Below, piece by piece: positions 26,310-37,300 of a DNA stretch of 64,000 nt (position 1 is the first letter of the stretch; every line of letters begins with the position of its first letter). Source of the DNA: Prostheceraeus crozeri (taxonomy: Eukaryota > Platyhelminthes > Polycladida > Euryleptidae); assembly GCA_907163375.1 (NCBI GenBank), contig CAJQUW010005739.1:62001-126000 (forward strand), in the 5' to 3' direction. Made by a program: the position numbers and the translations under genes. The notes beneath the pieces are model-generated. The model worked only from the letters and a program-made list of their open reading frames with translations. It was not told where the DNA came from and did no database searches.

Positions 26310-26900
26310 ATGGCACGTTCAAGCATCGCCTTTGCCGATTTGAAAAGAAAAATTTCAGACACTATTGTGAACGAAGATCAACGGAAGAAGTGTATTGAGA
26401 TGCTAACAGAATTTCAGGAGAAATATCTTAAACCAAGGGAAGAAGAAGACATCCACGCATCAAAAACATTCAGAGAATTTTTAGTGATAAATCGATTTGA
26501 AGACACATTGCAAGATAACGCCATCAATATCAGTTCAAACGATAATTTTGAAGAAGAAATTCAAAGAGACATCTTGGCATCAGAGCTAACTAATTATTTA
26601 GCACATTTAAGAAGAGAAGAAGACATTTCGGTGAACAATACTGTGAAGTTATCGTTGTTAAAAGGAAGAGCTTTGACTGCAATCCGGGGAAGTGGCCATG
26701 TTTGTAAACAATTAGGTTATTCGAGAGGCTATAGCATCTTTTTAAGAAAATTTTATAAACTATATTTACGATTTCCGTTTATTAAGAACTCGACGGAATC
26801 TATATCATTTTTCAAAAGGAACTTCGCTATTATTGACTCGTATCTTCGCCATGGGAGACACCGCCCAACCCTTGATCAAATTTTAAACTCAATCAATTGA
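26310..26900 (+). CDS. 196-aa accessory protein of unknown function
   Basis: Begins MARSSIAFADLKRKISD. It is predicted helical throughout, charged, with no signal peptide or membrane segment. One Arg/Gly/Ser-rich loop (RGSGHVCKQLGYSRGYS) lies near residue 130, followed by an aromatic basic helix (LRKFYKLYLRFPF). The start lacks the T-rich/TAAAAA leader seen on the other Polinton genes and the codon use is less AT-biased, so it may have been acquired from a host or another virus. It is flanked by two minisatellites. No family is recognised. It is intact and probably coding. Confidence 0.6.
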   Translation: MARSSIAFADLKRKISDTIVNEDQRKKCIEMLTEFQEKYLKPREEEDIHASKTFREFLVINRFEDTLQDNAINISSNDNFEEEIQRDILASELTNYLAHLRREEDISVNNTVKLSLLKGRALTAIRGSGHVCKQLGYSRGYSIFLRKFYKLYLRFPFIKNSTESISFFKRNFAIIDSYLRHGRHRPTLDQILNSIN

Positions 26901-26922
26901 AACGGTAAGCTACTCCCAATAG

Positions 26923-27400
26923 ATAATAGTACTATGACCCTTCCCTTATTTCAATTTACGAGAAACAATTGTATCATGTCATAACACATTTTCTAGTCAA
27001 CATATTTTATTCGTTGTAAACGATGCTACTTGTCCTCATTGGTTTTATAGTTCTATGAGCCTTACTTTATTTTACTCATACAGAAACAATTGTATCATGT
27101 CATAACACATTTTCTAGTCAACATATTTTATTCGTTGTAAACGATGCTACTTGTCCTCATTGGTTTTATAGTTCTATGAGCCTTACTTTATTTTACTCAT
27201 ACAGAAACAATTGTATCATGTCATAACACATTTTCTAGTCAACATATTTTATTCGTTGTAAACGATGCTACTTGTCCTCATTGGTTTTATAGTTCTATGA
27301 GCCTTACTTTATTTTACTCATACAGAAACAATTGTATCATGTCATAACACATTTTCTAGTCAACATATTTTATTCGTTGTAAACGATGCTACTTGTACAT
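26923..27400 (+). repeat. Tandem repeat of a 121-bp unit, about four copies
   Basis: The first copy is diverged; the next three are nearly identical and exactly 121 bp apart (CATATTTTATTCG at about 27000, 27122, 27243 and 27364). It directly follows the 196-aa gene. Confidence 0.93.
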
Positions 27401-27463
27401 AGTACTTGTCTGTGATGTGAATAAAATATTTCAAAGATGGAAATGTGTTTTCATTTTGTATCG

Positions 27464-27762
27464 AGTTAAAGCAGTAGCAACTACTGGAATTGTAAGAACG
27501 CCAGATGAAATGACAATTGTTAAAGCATTAGACCATCTCTTTCTTAACTTTTTATAATGCTCTAATCTTAATAATAATTGAGATTCCTTATCTTTCATAT
27601 ACCTAACTCTATCTTTGTGTTTTTCTTTATTCATTTTTTCAATGTTAATCTTTTCAATGTCCATTTTTTCAATGTCCATTAAAGTAGAACTACGTTCATA
27701 TGATAACGAAGGATATATTCTTGAGGTTCCTTCCACTTTTGTTTCATCCACTTTTGTTTCTT
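27464..27762 (-). pseudogene. Inverted partial copy of the first Polinton gene (inner TIR part)
   Basis: On the minus strand this matches 10814-11161, the N-terminal part of the 246-aa membrane protein. It is diverged by substitutions and lacks 51 bp (17 codons, in frame) after the RKRW motif. It continues the right TIR inward, so the original TIRs were about 670 bp long. It has no start of its own: the ATG side has been replaced by the polypyrimidine tract. The frame stays open from there to a stop at 27431. Confidence 0.85.
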
Positions 27763-30700
27763 TTACTTTCAGCTTCTTAGCTCTTTCTATACTCCTCCAT
27801 TCTTTGTCCTCGTAAGTTTCTTTTCCGTTCCTTCTCTCTCTTCTTCTTGGTCTGTTTCTTCTTTTTTCTTCTACACATCTGTCTTTTCTCACTCTTGTCC
27901 TCTGTTTTTCTTCTTTCTTGCTTCTTCTTTCCTTCTTCTCTCTCTCTTCTTTCCTTCTACTTTCTTCTTATCATCTATCTTTCTTCTCTCCTCTTTCGTT
28001 TTCACTTCTTGCTATTCTTTCCTCTCTTCTTCTTCTTTCTGTGTCCCTTTCTATCTCTTCCCTTCTATCTTCTCATCTCCACTCTTCTGCTTTCCTCTTT
28101 AGTTTCTTCCTCACCTTTCTCTTTCTTCTTTCCCTCCTTCTCTTCTCCTCTTTCTTCCTCTTCTTCTATCTTCCTATCTTTCCTGTTTCTACTTCAATTC
28201 CTTCTTCCTTCTTCTCGTCTTGCTCTCTGTCTCCTATTTCTTCCTCTCTTTCTTTTCCAATCTCTCTTTCCTCTTGCGGTTTCTCTCTTCTATTTCTTTC
28301 TCCTCTTTCTCCTTCCAATCTTCTACTTCTCTTTCTTCACTTTTCATTCCTCTCTTCCTCTTCCTCTCTTGTCCTTTCCGGTTCTTCTCTTCTTCCTCTT
28401 TCTCTTCTCTTCTTTTCTCTTCTCTCTATCTTTTCTTCATATCTCAATTCTCCTTCGTCCTCTTCTCTTCGTTCTCTTTCATTACTGTCTTTTCTTCATC
28501 TCCTTGACTCATTTCTTCTTCTTGTCTTTTCTTCTACTTTCTGCGTTCTCTCTTTCTTCCTTCTCTGTCTTCATTTCTCTCCTTCTTCTCTTCTTCTCTC
28601 TTCTTCTTCTATCTTTTGTTTCTATTCTCTTCTCTTCGCGTACTTCTCATTACTTGTTTCTTCTTCTTTTCTTGCACCTCTTCTTCTTCATTCTATTCTA
28701 CCTCTCATTTTTCTCTTCTCCTTTCTCTCTTTCTATCTCTCTTTCTTTCCCATTCTTCTCCTTTCTCTTCATCTTCTTTCATCTTCCTCTACTCATGCTT
28801 CTTCTCTCTTCTTTCTGTTTACTTCTCTTCTTCTCTCTTCCTCTTTCTCATCCTTTTCTTTCTCTTCTTTTCTTTCTTCTTTGCTCTTCTTCTTCTCGTA
28901 TCTTTTCTTTCTCTTCTCCTTCTTCTCTTTCTGCGTTTCTTATGTCACTCTCATTCGCTTTTCTCCCTCCTCGTCGTCTTAGATAGCTACTTCTTCTATT
29001 CTTCTTCATCTCTTCTTATCTTCCTCTTCTCGTACTCTTTCTTTCTTCCCTTTCCGTACTCTTTCTTCTCTTCTTTTCTTCTTCTCTCCTTCTCTATCTT
29101 TCTTCTCTTTCTCCTTCTTCTTCACTACTTCTCCTTTCCTCCTTCCCTTTCTTCCTTCGTCTTCATTCTTACTCTTCTTCTTATTTGCTTTTCTCCCCTC
29201 TCTTTCTCTCACTTCTTTATCGTTGTTGTCTTCTTCTATCTTCTCTCTTCTCTTATAGACTTAACCCTCTTCTTCTTTTCTTCTTACTTCTTCTCTTCTT
29301 TCCATTTCTCTCATTCTTCTTCTTCTTCTCCTTCTTTCTTTCTTTCTCACGGGGGTAGCTGGAGTGGTCTGCGTTCTTTGGGTACTCTTCCTTCTCTACT
29401 TCGGAGATATGCGTACAGACAGAGGACATAGAGCCTTCCTTTTCTTCTCTTACTTCTTCTTCTCTTTTCAGCCTATCTCGTCGTCTGTCTGTCTTTAGCT
29501 AACACTTCCTATACACTTGGGCGCTTATACCTCTCCTTTTCTTCTTCTTCTTCTCTTCTTTCTTTCTACTCCGTTCTGTTTCTCTTCTTCTTCCTTTCCC
29601 CCTTTCGTTCACACCTCTCTCTCTCTCTTCTTCTCTTCTCTCTCTTCTTACTACTATCTTCTTTCACTCTTTTTCTTCTACCTTCTTCTTTCTTTCTCTT
29701 CTCTCTCTTCTTCGATTCTTTCTTCTCTACTCATCTCTTCTTTCTCTTCTCGTTCCTTCCTCTTCTTCTTTACGCACTCTCTTCATTCTTCTATCTTGCT
29801 TCTCTGACTTTCGCAACAATCTTCCAACTTCTTCTTCTTTCTAAGCTTCTCTTCTTTCGCTCTCTTCTCTCTTACTATCCTTTCTTACTTATCTATCTCT
29901 CTTCATTTCTCTTCCTCGTACTTCTCTTCTATCTTCCCTTTCTATCTTCCTTTTTCTTGCTCTTTATCTCTACTTTCTTTCTTAAGTTCACTCTCTCTTA
30001 CTCTTCTTCCCTTCTTTCATACTCTTTTCTTCTCTTCTTTTCATTCTTCTCTCCTTCTCTTGACTTCTTTCTTCTCTACTTCACCTCTTCTCGTTCTTCT
30101 CTTTCGCACTTTCTTCTTCATTCTTCTCTTTCTTTATCTTCTTTTACTCTCTTACATCTTCTTCTTTCTTCTTCTCTTCTTTTCTTCTCTTCTCTTCTTT
30201 CTTCTTCGATTACTGCTCATTACTTCTCTCTCTTTCTTTCCTATTCTTCCTCTTTCTACTCTTCCTTCAATCATTCTTCTTAACTCGTACTTACATTCTA
30301 CTTAATACTTTCTCTTCCTTTCCTCTTCTTTCTATCTTTCCTTTTCTTCTCCTTACTCTTCTAGTCTCTTCTCTTTACCTTTTCTTATACTTAAATATCT
30401 TCTCTAATACCGCTCTATTCTCTATCTTTCTTCTTCTTTTCTCCTAGTCTCATCTTCTCTCTTCGTCTTCTCTCTGAGTTTCTCTTTCTCTTTCTCTTCT
30501 CGCTTTCTTGCCTTCGATCTTCTTCTCTGTTCTCTTTTCTACTTTCCTCCTCTGCTCTTCTTACTTATTTTCTTCTTCTTTCTATCCCTCTTTACCCTCT
30601 ATCTGTTTTCTTCTTCTCTTCTTCCTCTTCTTTCTTATCCTCTTACTATCTATCTTCTTTTCTTTCTTCCTTTTACTTCTCTCTCTCTTCTTCCTCTCTT

Positions 30701-30955
30701 CTTCTCCTCTTCTTACTTCTACTTCTCCCTCTCTTCTCTTCTCTCTTTAGCTTCTTCTTTCTTCCTCTTTTCTTCTCTTTCCTCTACTCTTCCTCTTTTA
30801 CTAAGTTCTTCATTTCTTCTTCTCTCTCCGATTCTTCCTTCTACTTCGTACTTTTCTTCATCTTCTCTTCTTTCGCCTTCTCTCCTCTTTCTTTCTTCTA
30901 CTTTCTCCTTCTCTCATTCTGTCTTCACTTCTTCTCTTTTTCCATATAAAACTAC
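27763..30955. repeat. 3.2-kb polypyrimidine (C/T) tract splitting the right TIR
   Basis: Almost pure C and T on the plus strand (TTCTTC, TCTCTT and similar) from the broken gene copy to just before the TIR. An island of mixed sequence lies at about 29349-29435. The long ORFs in it are low-complexity by-products of missing purines (Ser/Phe/Leu on plus, Lys/Arg/Glu on minus) and are not called as genes. The tract could form triplex (H-DNA) structures. It was inserted into, or expanded within, the right TIR. Confidence 0.95.
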
Positions 30956-30981
30956 GTCCTTCTTTCCTTTCCACATTAGAG

Positions 30982-31310
30982 ATTAAATGAATAAGTTTGA
31001 ATAAATATTTTTTGAATATATATTTTAATACATTCTCTCCTGGTATATTGAGAGACTGCACGTGGATATTTGGTGAGACAACTTAAATTTTTTCGTCTGC
31101 CTAAATTTTCAAAATTCTTAGACCACGTGATATTTTGAGACAACTTAAATTTTCGCCCTTCGGCCTTCGGCCACGTGAAATTTGAAATCTACCTAAATTT
31201 TTGAAATTTTGATTTTTTTGAAAAAAACCCGCAAAAGTGTGACATCCGGCGCAAGCGAAGCGAAGCAAAGCGAAGCGAAGCTTGCGCCGGATGTCACACT
31301 ATAAACTACT
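30982..31310 (-). repeat. Right terminal inverted repeat of the Polinton
   Basis: Reverse complement of 10493-10808, nearly identical over the outer 240 bp. It holds the same 21-bp-stem palindrome near the tip and the GGCCTTCGGCC hairpin at 31162-31172. It ends ...CTATAAACTACT. Confidence 0.93.
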
Positions 31311-31316
31311 ATGGTG
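31311..31316. repeat. Target site duplication ATGGTG, right copy
   Basis: Identical to 10487-10492; the satellite unit resumes with AATTTGAAAGC exactly as in an uninterrupted unit. Confidence 0.93.
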
Positions 31317-34300
31317 AATTTGAAAGCAATCGGAGAGAAAAAATTTTCGCTGACGTCCCCCCCCCGGCACCGACCTTCCAACTTTGCTTCCAGTGGACGG
31401 ATTTTGTCGTGCAATAGGTCGTTTGAAAGCTAAGAGTGAGACAAATTCACTGAAAGAATCGGCTTGTTCATATCGGTCTTCGTTTAGATGTGAAACGCCA
31501 TTTAAGATTTGGGACATTGGCGAAAAACGACAGAGTTAGAATTTTGGACGTTTTGGGCTCTAGCGTCAAAACGAAGCATCGGATTGGAAAACGGATTTCA
31601 GATTTGGAATCAGCATGAAATTCTCTATCAACATGGTGAGTTTTAAGTCAATCGGAGAGAAAAGATTTTCAACATTTTTCGAAAAAACGACAGAGTTAGA
31701 ATTTTGGACGTTTTGGGCTCTAGCGTCAAAACGAAGCATCGGATGGGAAAACGGATTTCAGATTTGGAATCAGCGTGAAATTCTGCATCGGTATGGTGAA
31801 TTTGAAAGCAATCGGAGAGAAAAAATTTCGCTGACGTCCCCCCCGGCACCGACATTCCAACTTTGCTTCCAGTGGACGGATTTTGTCGTGCAATAGGTCG
31901 TTTGAAAGCTAAGAGTGAGACAAATTCACTGAAAGAATCGGCTTGTTCATATCGGTCTTCGTTTAGATGTGAAACGCCATTTAAGATTTTGGGACATTGG
32001 CGAAAAACGACAGAGTTAGAATTTTGGACGTTTTGGGCTCTAGCGTGAAAACGAAGCATCGGATTGGAAAACGGATTTCAGATTTGGAATCAGCATGAAA
32101 TTCTCTATCAACATGGTGAGTTTTAAGTCAATCGGAGAGAAAAGATTTTCAACATTTTTCGAAAAAACGACAGAGTTAGAATTTTGGACGTTTTGGGCTC
32201 TAGCGTGAAAACGAAGCATCGGATTGGAAAACGGATTTCAGATTTGGAATCAGCATGAAATTCTCTATCACCATGGTGAGTTTTAAGTCAATCGGAGCGA
32301 AAAAATTTTCAACATTTTTCGAAAAAACGACAGAGTTAGAATTTTGGACGTTTTGGGCTCTAGCGTCAAAACGAAGCATCGGATGGGAAAACGGATTTCA
32401 GATTTGGAATCAGCGTGAAATTCTGCATCGGTATGGTGAATTTGAAAGCAATCGGAGAGAAAAAATTTTCGCTGACGTCCCCCCCGGCACCGACATTCCA
32501 ACTTTGCTTCCAGTGGACGGATTTTGTCGTGCAATAGCTCGTTTGAAAGCTAAGAGTGAGACAAATTCACTGAAAGAATCGGCTTGTTCATATCGGTCTT
32601 CGTTTAGATGTGAAACGCCATTTAAGATTTTGGGACATTGGCGAAAAACGACAGAGTTAGAATTTTGGACGTTTTGGGCTCTAGCGTCAAAACGAAGCAT
32701 CGGATTGGAAAACGGATTTCAGATTTGGAATCAGCATGAAATTCTCTATCAACATGGTGAGTTTTAAGTCAATCGGAGAGAAAAGATTTCAACATTTTTC
32801 GAAAAAACGACAGAGTTAGAATTTTGGACGTTTTGGGCTCTAGCGTCAAAACGAAGCATCGGATGGGAAAACGGATTTCAGATTTGGAATCAGCGTGAAA
32901 TTCTGCATCGGTATGGTGAATTTGAAAGCAATCGGAGAGAAAAAATTTTCGCTGACGTCCCCCCCCGGCACCGACCTTCCAACTTTGCTTCCAGTGGACG
33001 GATTTTGTCGTGCAATAGGTCGTTTGAAAGCTAAGAGTGAGACAAATTCACTGAAAGAATCGGCTTGTTCATATCGGTCTTCGTTTAGATGTGAAACGCC
33101 ATTTAAGATTTTGGGACATTGGCGAAAAACGACAGAGTTAGAATTTTGGACGTTTTGGGCTCTAGCGTGAAAACGAAGCATCGGATTGGAAAACGGATTT
33201 CAGATTTGGAATCAGCATGAAATTCTCTATCAACATGGTGAGTTTCAAGTCAATCGGAGAGAAAAAATTTTCAACATTTTTCGAAAAAACGACAGAGTTA
33301 GAATTTTGGACGTTTTGGGCTCTAGCGTCAAAACGAAGCATCGGATTGGAAAACGGATTTCAGATTTGGAATCAGCGTGAAATTCTGCATCGGTATGGTG
33401 AATTTTTTCAAGATTTTGCGACATTGGCGAAAAACGACAGAGTTAGAATTTTGGACGTTTTGGGCTGTAGCTTCAAAACGAAGCATCGGATGGGAAAACG
33501 GATTTCAGATTTGGAATCAGCGTCAAATTCTCTATCAACATGGTGAGTTTTAAGTCAATCGGAGAGAAAAAATTTTCAACATTTTTCGAAAAAACGACAG
33601 AGTTAGAATTTTGGACGTTTTGGGCTCTAGCGCCAAAACGAAGCATCGGATGGGAAAACGGATTTCAGATTTGGAATCAGCGTGAAATTCTGCATCGGTA
33701 TGGTGAATTTGAAAGCAATCGGAGAGAAAAAATTTTCGCTGACGTCCCCCCCCCGGCACCGACCTTCCAACTTTGCTTCCAGTGGACGGATTTTGTCGTG
33801 CAATAGGTCGTTTGAAAGCTAAGAGTGAGACAAATTCACTGAAAGAATCGGCTTGTTCATATCGGTCTTCGTTTAGATGTGAAACGCCATTTAAGATTTT
33901 GGGACATTGGCGAAAAACGACAGAGTTAGAATTTTGGACGTTTTGGGCTCTAGCGTCAAAACGAAGCATCGGATTGGAAAACGGATTTCAGATTTGGAAT
34001 CAGCATGAAATTCTCTATCAACATGGTGAGTTTTACGTCAATCTGAGAGAAAAAATTTTCAACATTTTTCGAAAAAACGACAGAGTTAGAATTTTGGTCG
34101 TTTTGGGCTCTAGCGCCAAAACGAAGCATCGGATGGGAAAACGGAGGCCAGATTCAGATTCAGCGTGAAATTCTGCATCGGTATGGTGAATTTGAAAGCA
34201 ATCGGAGAGAAAAAATTTTCGCTGACGTCCCCCCGTCGGGAAAGCTAGCTTCGATCTTGGCTTCCAGTTGACGGATTTTGTCGTGCAATAGGTCGTTTGA

Positions 34301-37300
34301 AAGCTAAGAGTGAGACAAATTCACTGAAAGAATCGGCTTGTTCATATCGGTCTTCGTTTAGATGTGAAACGCCATTTAAGATTTTGGGACATTGGCGAAA
34401 AACGACAGAGTTAGAATTTTGGACGTTTTGGGCTCTAGCGTCAAAACGAAGCATCGGATTGGAAAACGGATTTCAGATTTGGAATCAGCATGAAATTCTC
34501 TATCAACATGGTGAGTTTCAAGTCAATCGGAGAGAAAAGATTTTCAACATTTTTCGAAAAAACGACAGAGTTAGAATTTTGGACGTTTTGGGCTCTAGCG
34601 TCAAAACGAAGCATCGGATTGGAAAACGGATTTCAGATTTGGAATCAGCGTGAAATTCTGCATCGGTATGGTGAATTTGAAAGCAATCGGAGAGAAAAAA
34701 TTTTCGCTGACGTCCCCCCCCCGGCACCGACCTTCCAACTTTGCTTCCAGTGGACGGATTTTGTCGTGCAATAGGTCGTTTGAAAGCTAAGAGTGAGACA
34801 AATTCACTGAAAGAATCGGCTTGTTCATATCGGTCTTCGTTTAGATGTGAAACGCCATTTAAGATTTTGGGACATTGGCGAAAAACGACAGAGTTAGAAT
34901 TTTGGACGTTTTGGGCTCTAGCGTCAAAACGAAGCATCGGATTGGAAAACGGATTTCAGATTTGGAATCAGCATGAAATTCTCTATCAACATGGTGAGTT
35001 TTAAGTCAATCGGAGAGAAAAAATTTTCAACATTTTTCGAAAAAACGACAGAGTTAGAATTTTGGACGTTTTGGGCTGTAGCGCAAAACGAGGCATCGGA
35101 TGGGAAAACGGAGGCCAGATTCGGATTCAGCGTGAAATTCTGCATCTGTATGGTGAATTTGAAAGCAATCGGAGAGAAAAAATTTTCGCTGACGTCCCCC
35201 CCCCCGGCACCGACCTTCCAACTTTGCTTCCAGTGGACGGATTTTGTCGTGCAATAGGTCGTTTGAAAGCTAAGAGTGAGACAAATTCACTGAAAGAATC
35301 GGCTTGTTCATATCGGTCTTCGTTTAGATGTGAAACGCCATTTAAGATTTTGGGACATTGGCGAAAAACGACAGAGTTAGAATTTTGGACGTTTTGGGCT
35401 CTAGCGTCAAAACGAAGCATCGGATTGGAAAACGGATTTCAGATTTGGAATCAGCATGAAATTCTCTATCAACATGGTGAGTTTCAAGTCAATCGGAGAG
35501 AAAAGATTTTCAACATTTTTCGAAAAAACGACAGAGTTAGAATTTTGGACGTTTTGGGCTGTAGCGCCAAAACGAAGCATCGGATGGGAAAACGGAGGCC
35601 AGATTCGGATTCAGCGTGAAATTCTGCATCGGTATGGTGAATTTGAAAGCAATCGGAGAGAAAAAATTTTCGCTGACGTCCCCCCCCCCGGCACCGACCT
35701 TCCAACTTTGCTTCCAGTGGACGGATTTTGTCGTGCAATAGGTCGTTTGAAAGCTAAGAGTGAGACAAATTCACTGAAAGAATCGGCTTGTTCATATCGG
35801 TCTTCGTTTAGATGTGAAACGCCATTTAAGATTTTGGGACATTGGCGAAAAACGACAGAGTTAGAATTTTGGACGTTTTGGGCTCTAGCGTCAAAACGAA
35901 GCATCGGATTGGAAAACGGATTTCAGATTTGGAATCAGCATGAAATTCTCTATCAACATGGTGAGTTTCAAGTCAATCGGAGAGAAAAAATTTTCAACAT
36001 TTTTCGAAAAAACGACAGAGTTAGAATTTTGGACGTTTTGGGCTGTAGCGCCAAAACGAAGCATCGGATGGGAAAACGGAGGCCAGATTCGGATTCAGCG
36101 TGAAATTCTGCATCGGTATGGTGAATTTGAAAGCAATCGGAGAGAAAAAATTTTCGCTGACGTCCCCCCCCCCGGCACCGACCTTCCAACTTTGCTTCCA
36201 GTGGACGGATTTTGTCGTGCAATAGGTCGTTTGAAAGCTAAGAGTGAGACAAATTCACTGAAAGAATCGGCTTGTTCATATCGGTCTTCGTTTAGATGTG
36301 AAACGCCATTTAAGATTTTGGGACATTGGCGAAAAACGACAGAGTTAGAATTTTGGACGTTTTGGGCTCTAGCGTCAAAACGAAGCATCGGATTGGAAAA
36401 CGGATTTCAGATTTGGAATCAGCATGAAATTCTCTATCAACATGGTGAGTTTCAAGTCAATCGGAGAGAAAAGATTTTCAACATTTTTCGAAAAAACGAC
36501 AGAGTTAGAATTTTGGACGTTTTGGGCTGTAGCGCCAAAACGAAGCATCGGATGGGAAAACGGAGGCCAGATTCGGATTCAGCGTGAAATTCTGCATCGG
36601 TATGGTGAATTTGAAAGCAATCGGAGAGAAAAAATTTTCGCTGACGTCCCCCCCCCCGGCACCGACCTTCCAACTTTGCTTCCAGTGGACGGATTTTGTC
36701 GTGCAATAGGTCGTTTGAAAGCTAAGAGTGAGACAAATTCACTGAAAGAATCGGCTTGTTCATATCGGTCTTCGTTTAGATGTGAAACGCCATTTAAGAT
36801 TTTGGGACATTGGCGAAAAACGACAGAGTTAGAATTTTGGACGTTTTGGGCTCTAGCGTCAAAACGAAGCATCGGATTGGAAAACGGATTTCAGATTTGG
36901 AATCAGCATGAAATTCTCTATCAACATGGTGAGTTTCAAGTCAATCGGAGAGAAAAGATTTTCAACATTTTTCGAAAAAACGACAGAGTTAGAATTTTGG
37001 TTGTTTTGGGCTGTAGGGCCAAAACGAAGCATCGGATGGGAAAACGGATTTCAGATTCGGATTCAGCGTGAAATTCTGCATCGGTATGGTGAATTTGAAA
37101 GCAATCGGAGAGAAAAAATTTTCGCTGACGTCCCCCCCCCGGTCACCGACCTTCCAACTTTGCTTCCAGTGGACGGATTTTGTCGTGCAATAGGTCGTTT
37201 GAAAGCTAAGAGTGAGACAAATTCACTGAAAGAATCGGCTTGTTCATATCGGTCTTCGTTTAGATGTGAAACGCCATTTAAGATTTTGGGACATTGGCGA

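Larger units (their letters stand above)
10493..31310. mobile_element. Complete Polinton/Maverick (adintovirus-like) element, 20,818 bp
   Basis: The element is bounded by TIRs starting AGTAGTTTATAG and by a 6-bp target duplication. It encodes the hallmark set: protein-primed DNA polymerase B, retroviral-type integrase, FtsK/HerA-type ATPase, adenain-like protease, and double- and single-jelly-roll capsid proteins. Polintons replicate by protein priming, integrate through a DDE integrase and are thought to form virions. All core ORFs are uninterrupted. The interior is AT-rich and differs sharply from the satellite around it. The right 6 kb carries extra, possibly degenerating, material. Confidence 0.96.

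Noticed and set aside
26177..26398. A 73-codon ORF overlapping the start of the 196-aa gene
   Set aside because: Out of frame with the longer, more protein-like ORF and without a recognisable domain.
27763..30955. Long Ser/Phe/Leu-rich ORFs (up to 379 codons) and Lys/Arg/Glu-rich minus-strand ORFs
   Set aside because: C/T-only DNA cannot form stop codons on the plus strand, so long frames are expected by composition. There is no domain and no promoter.
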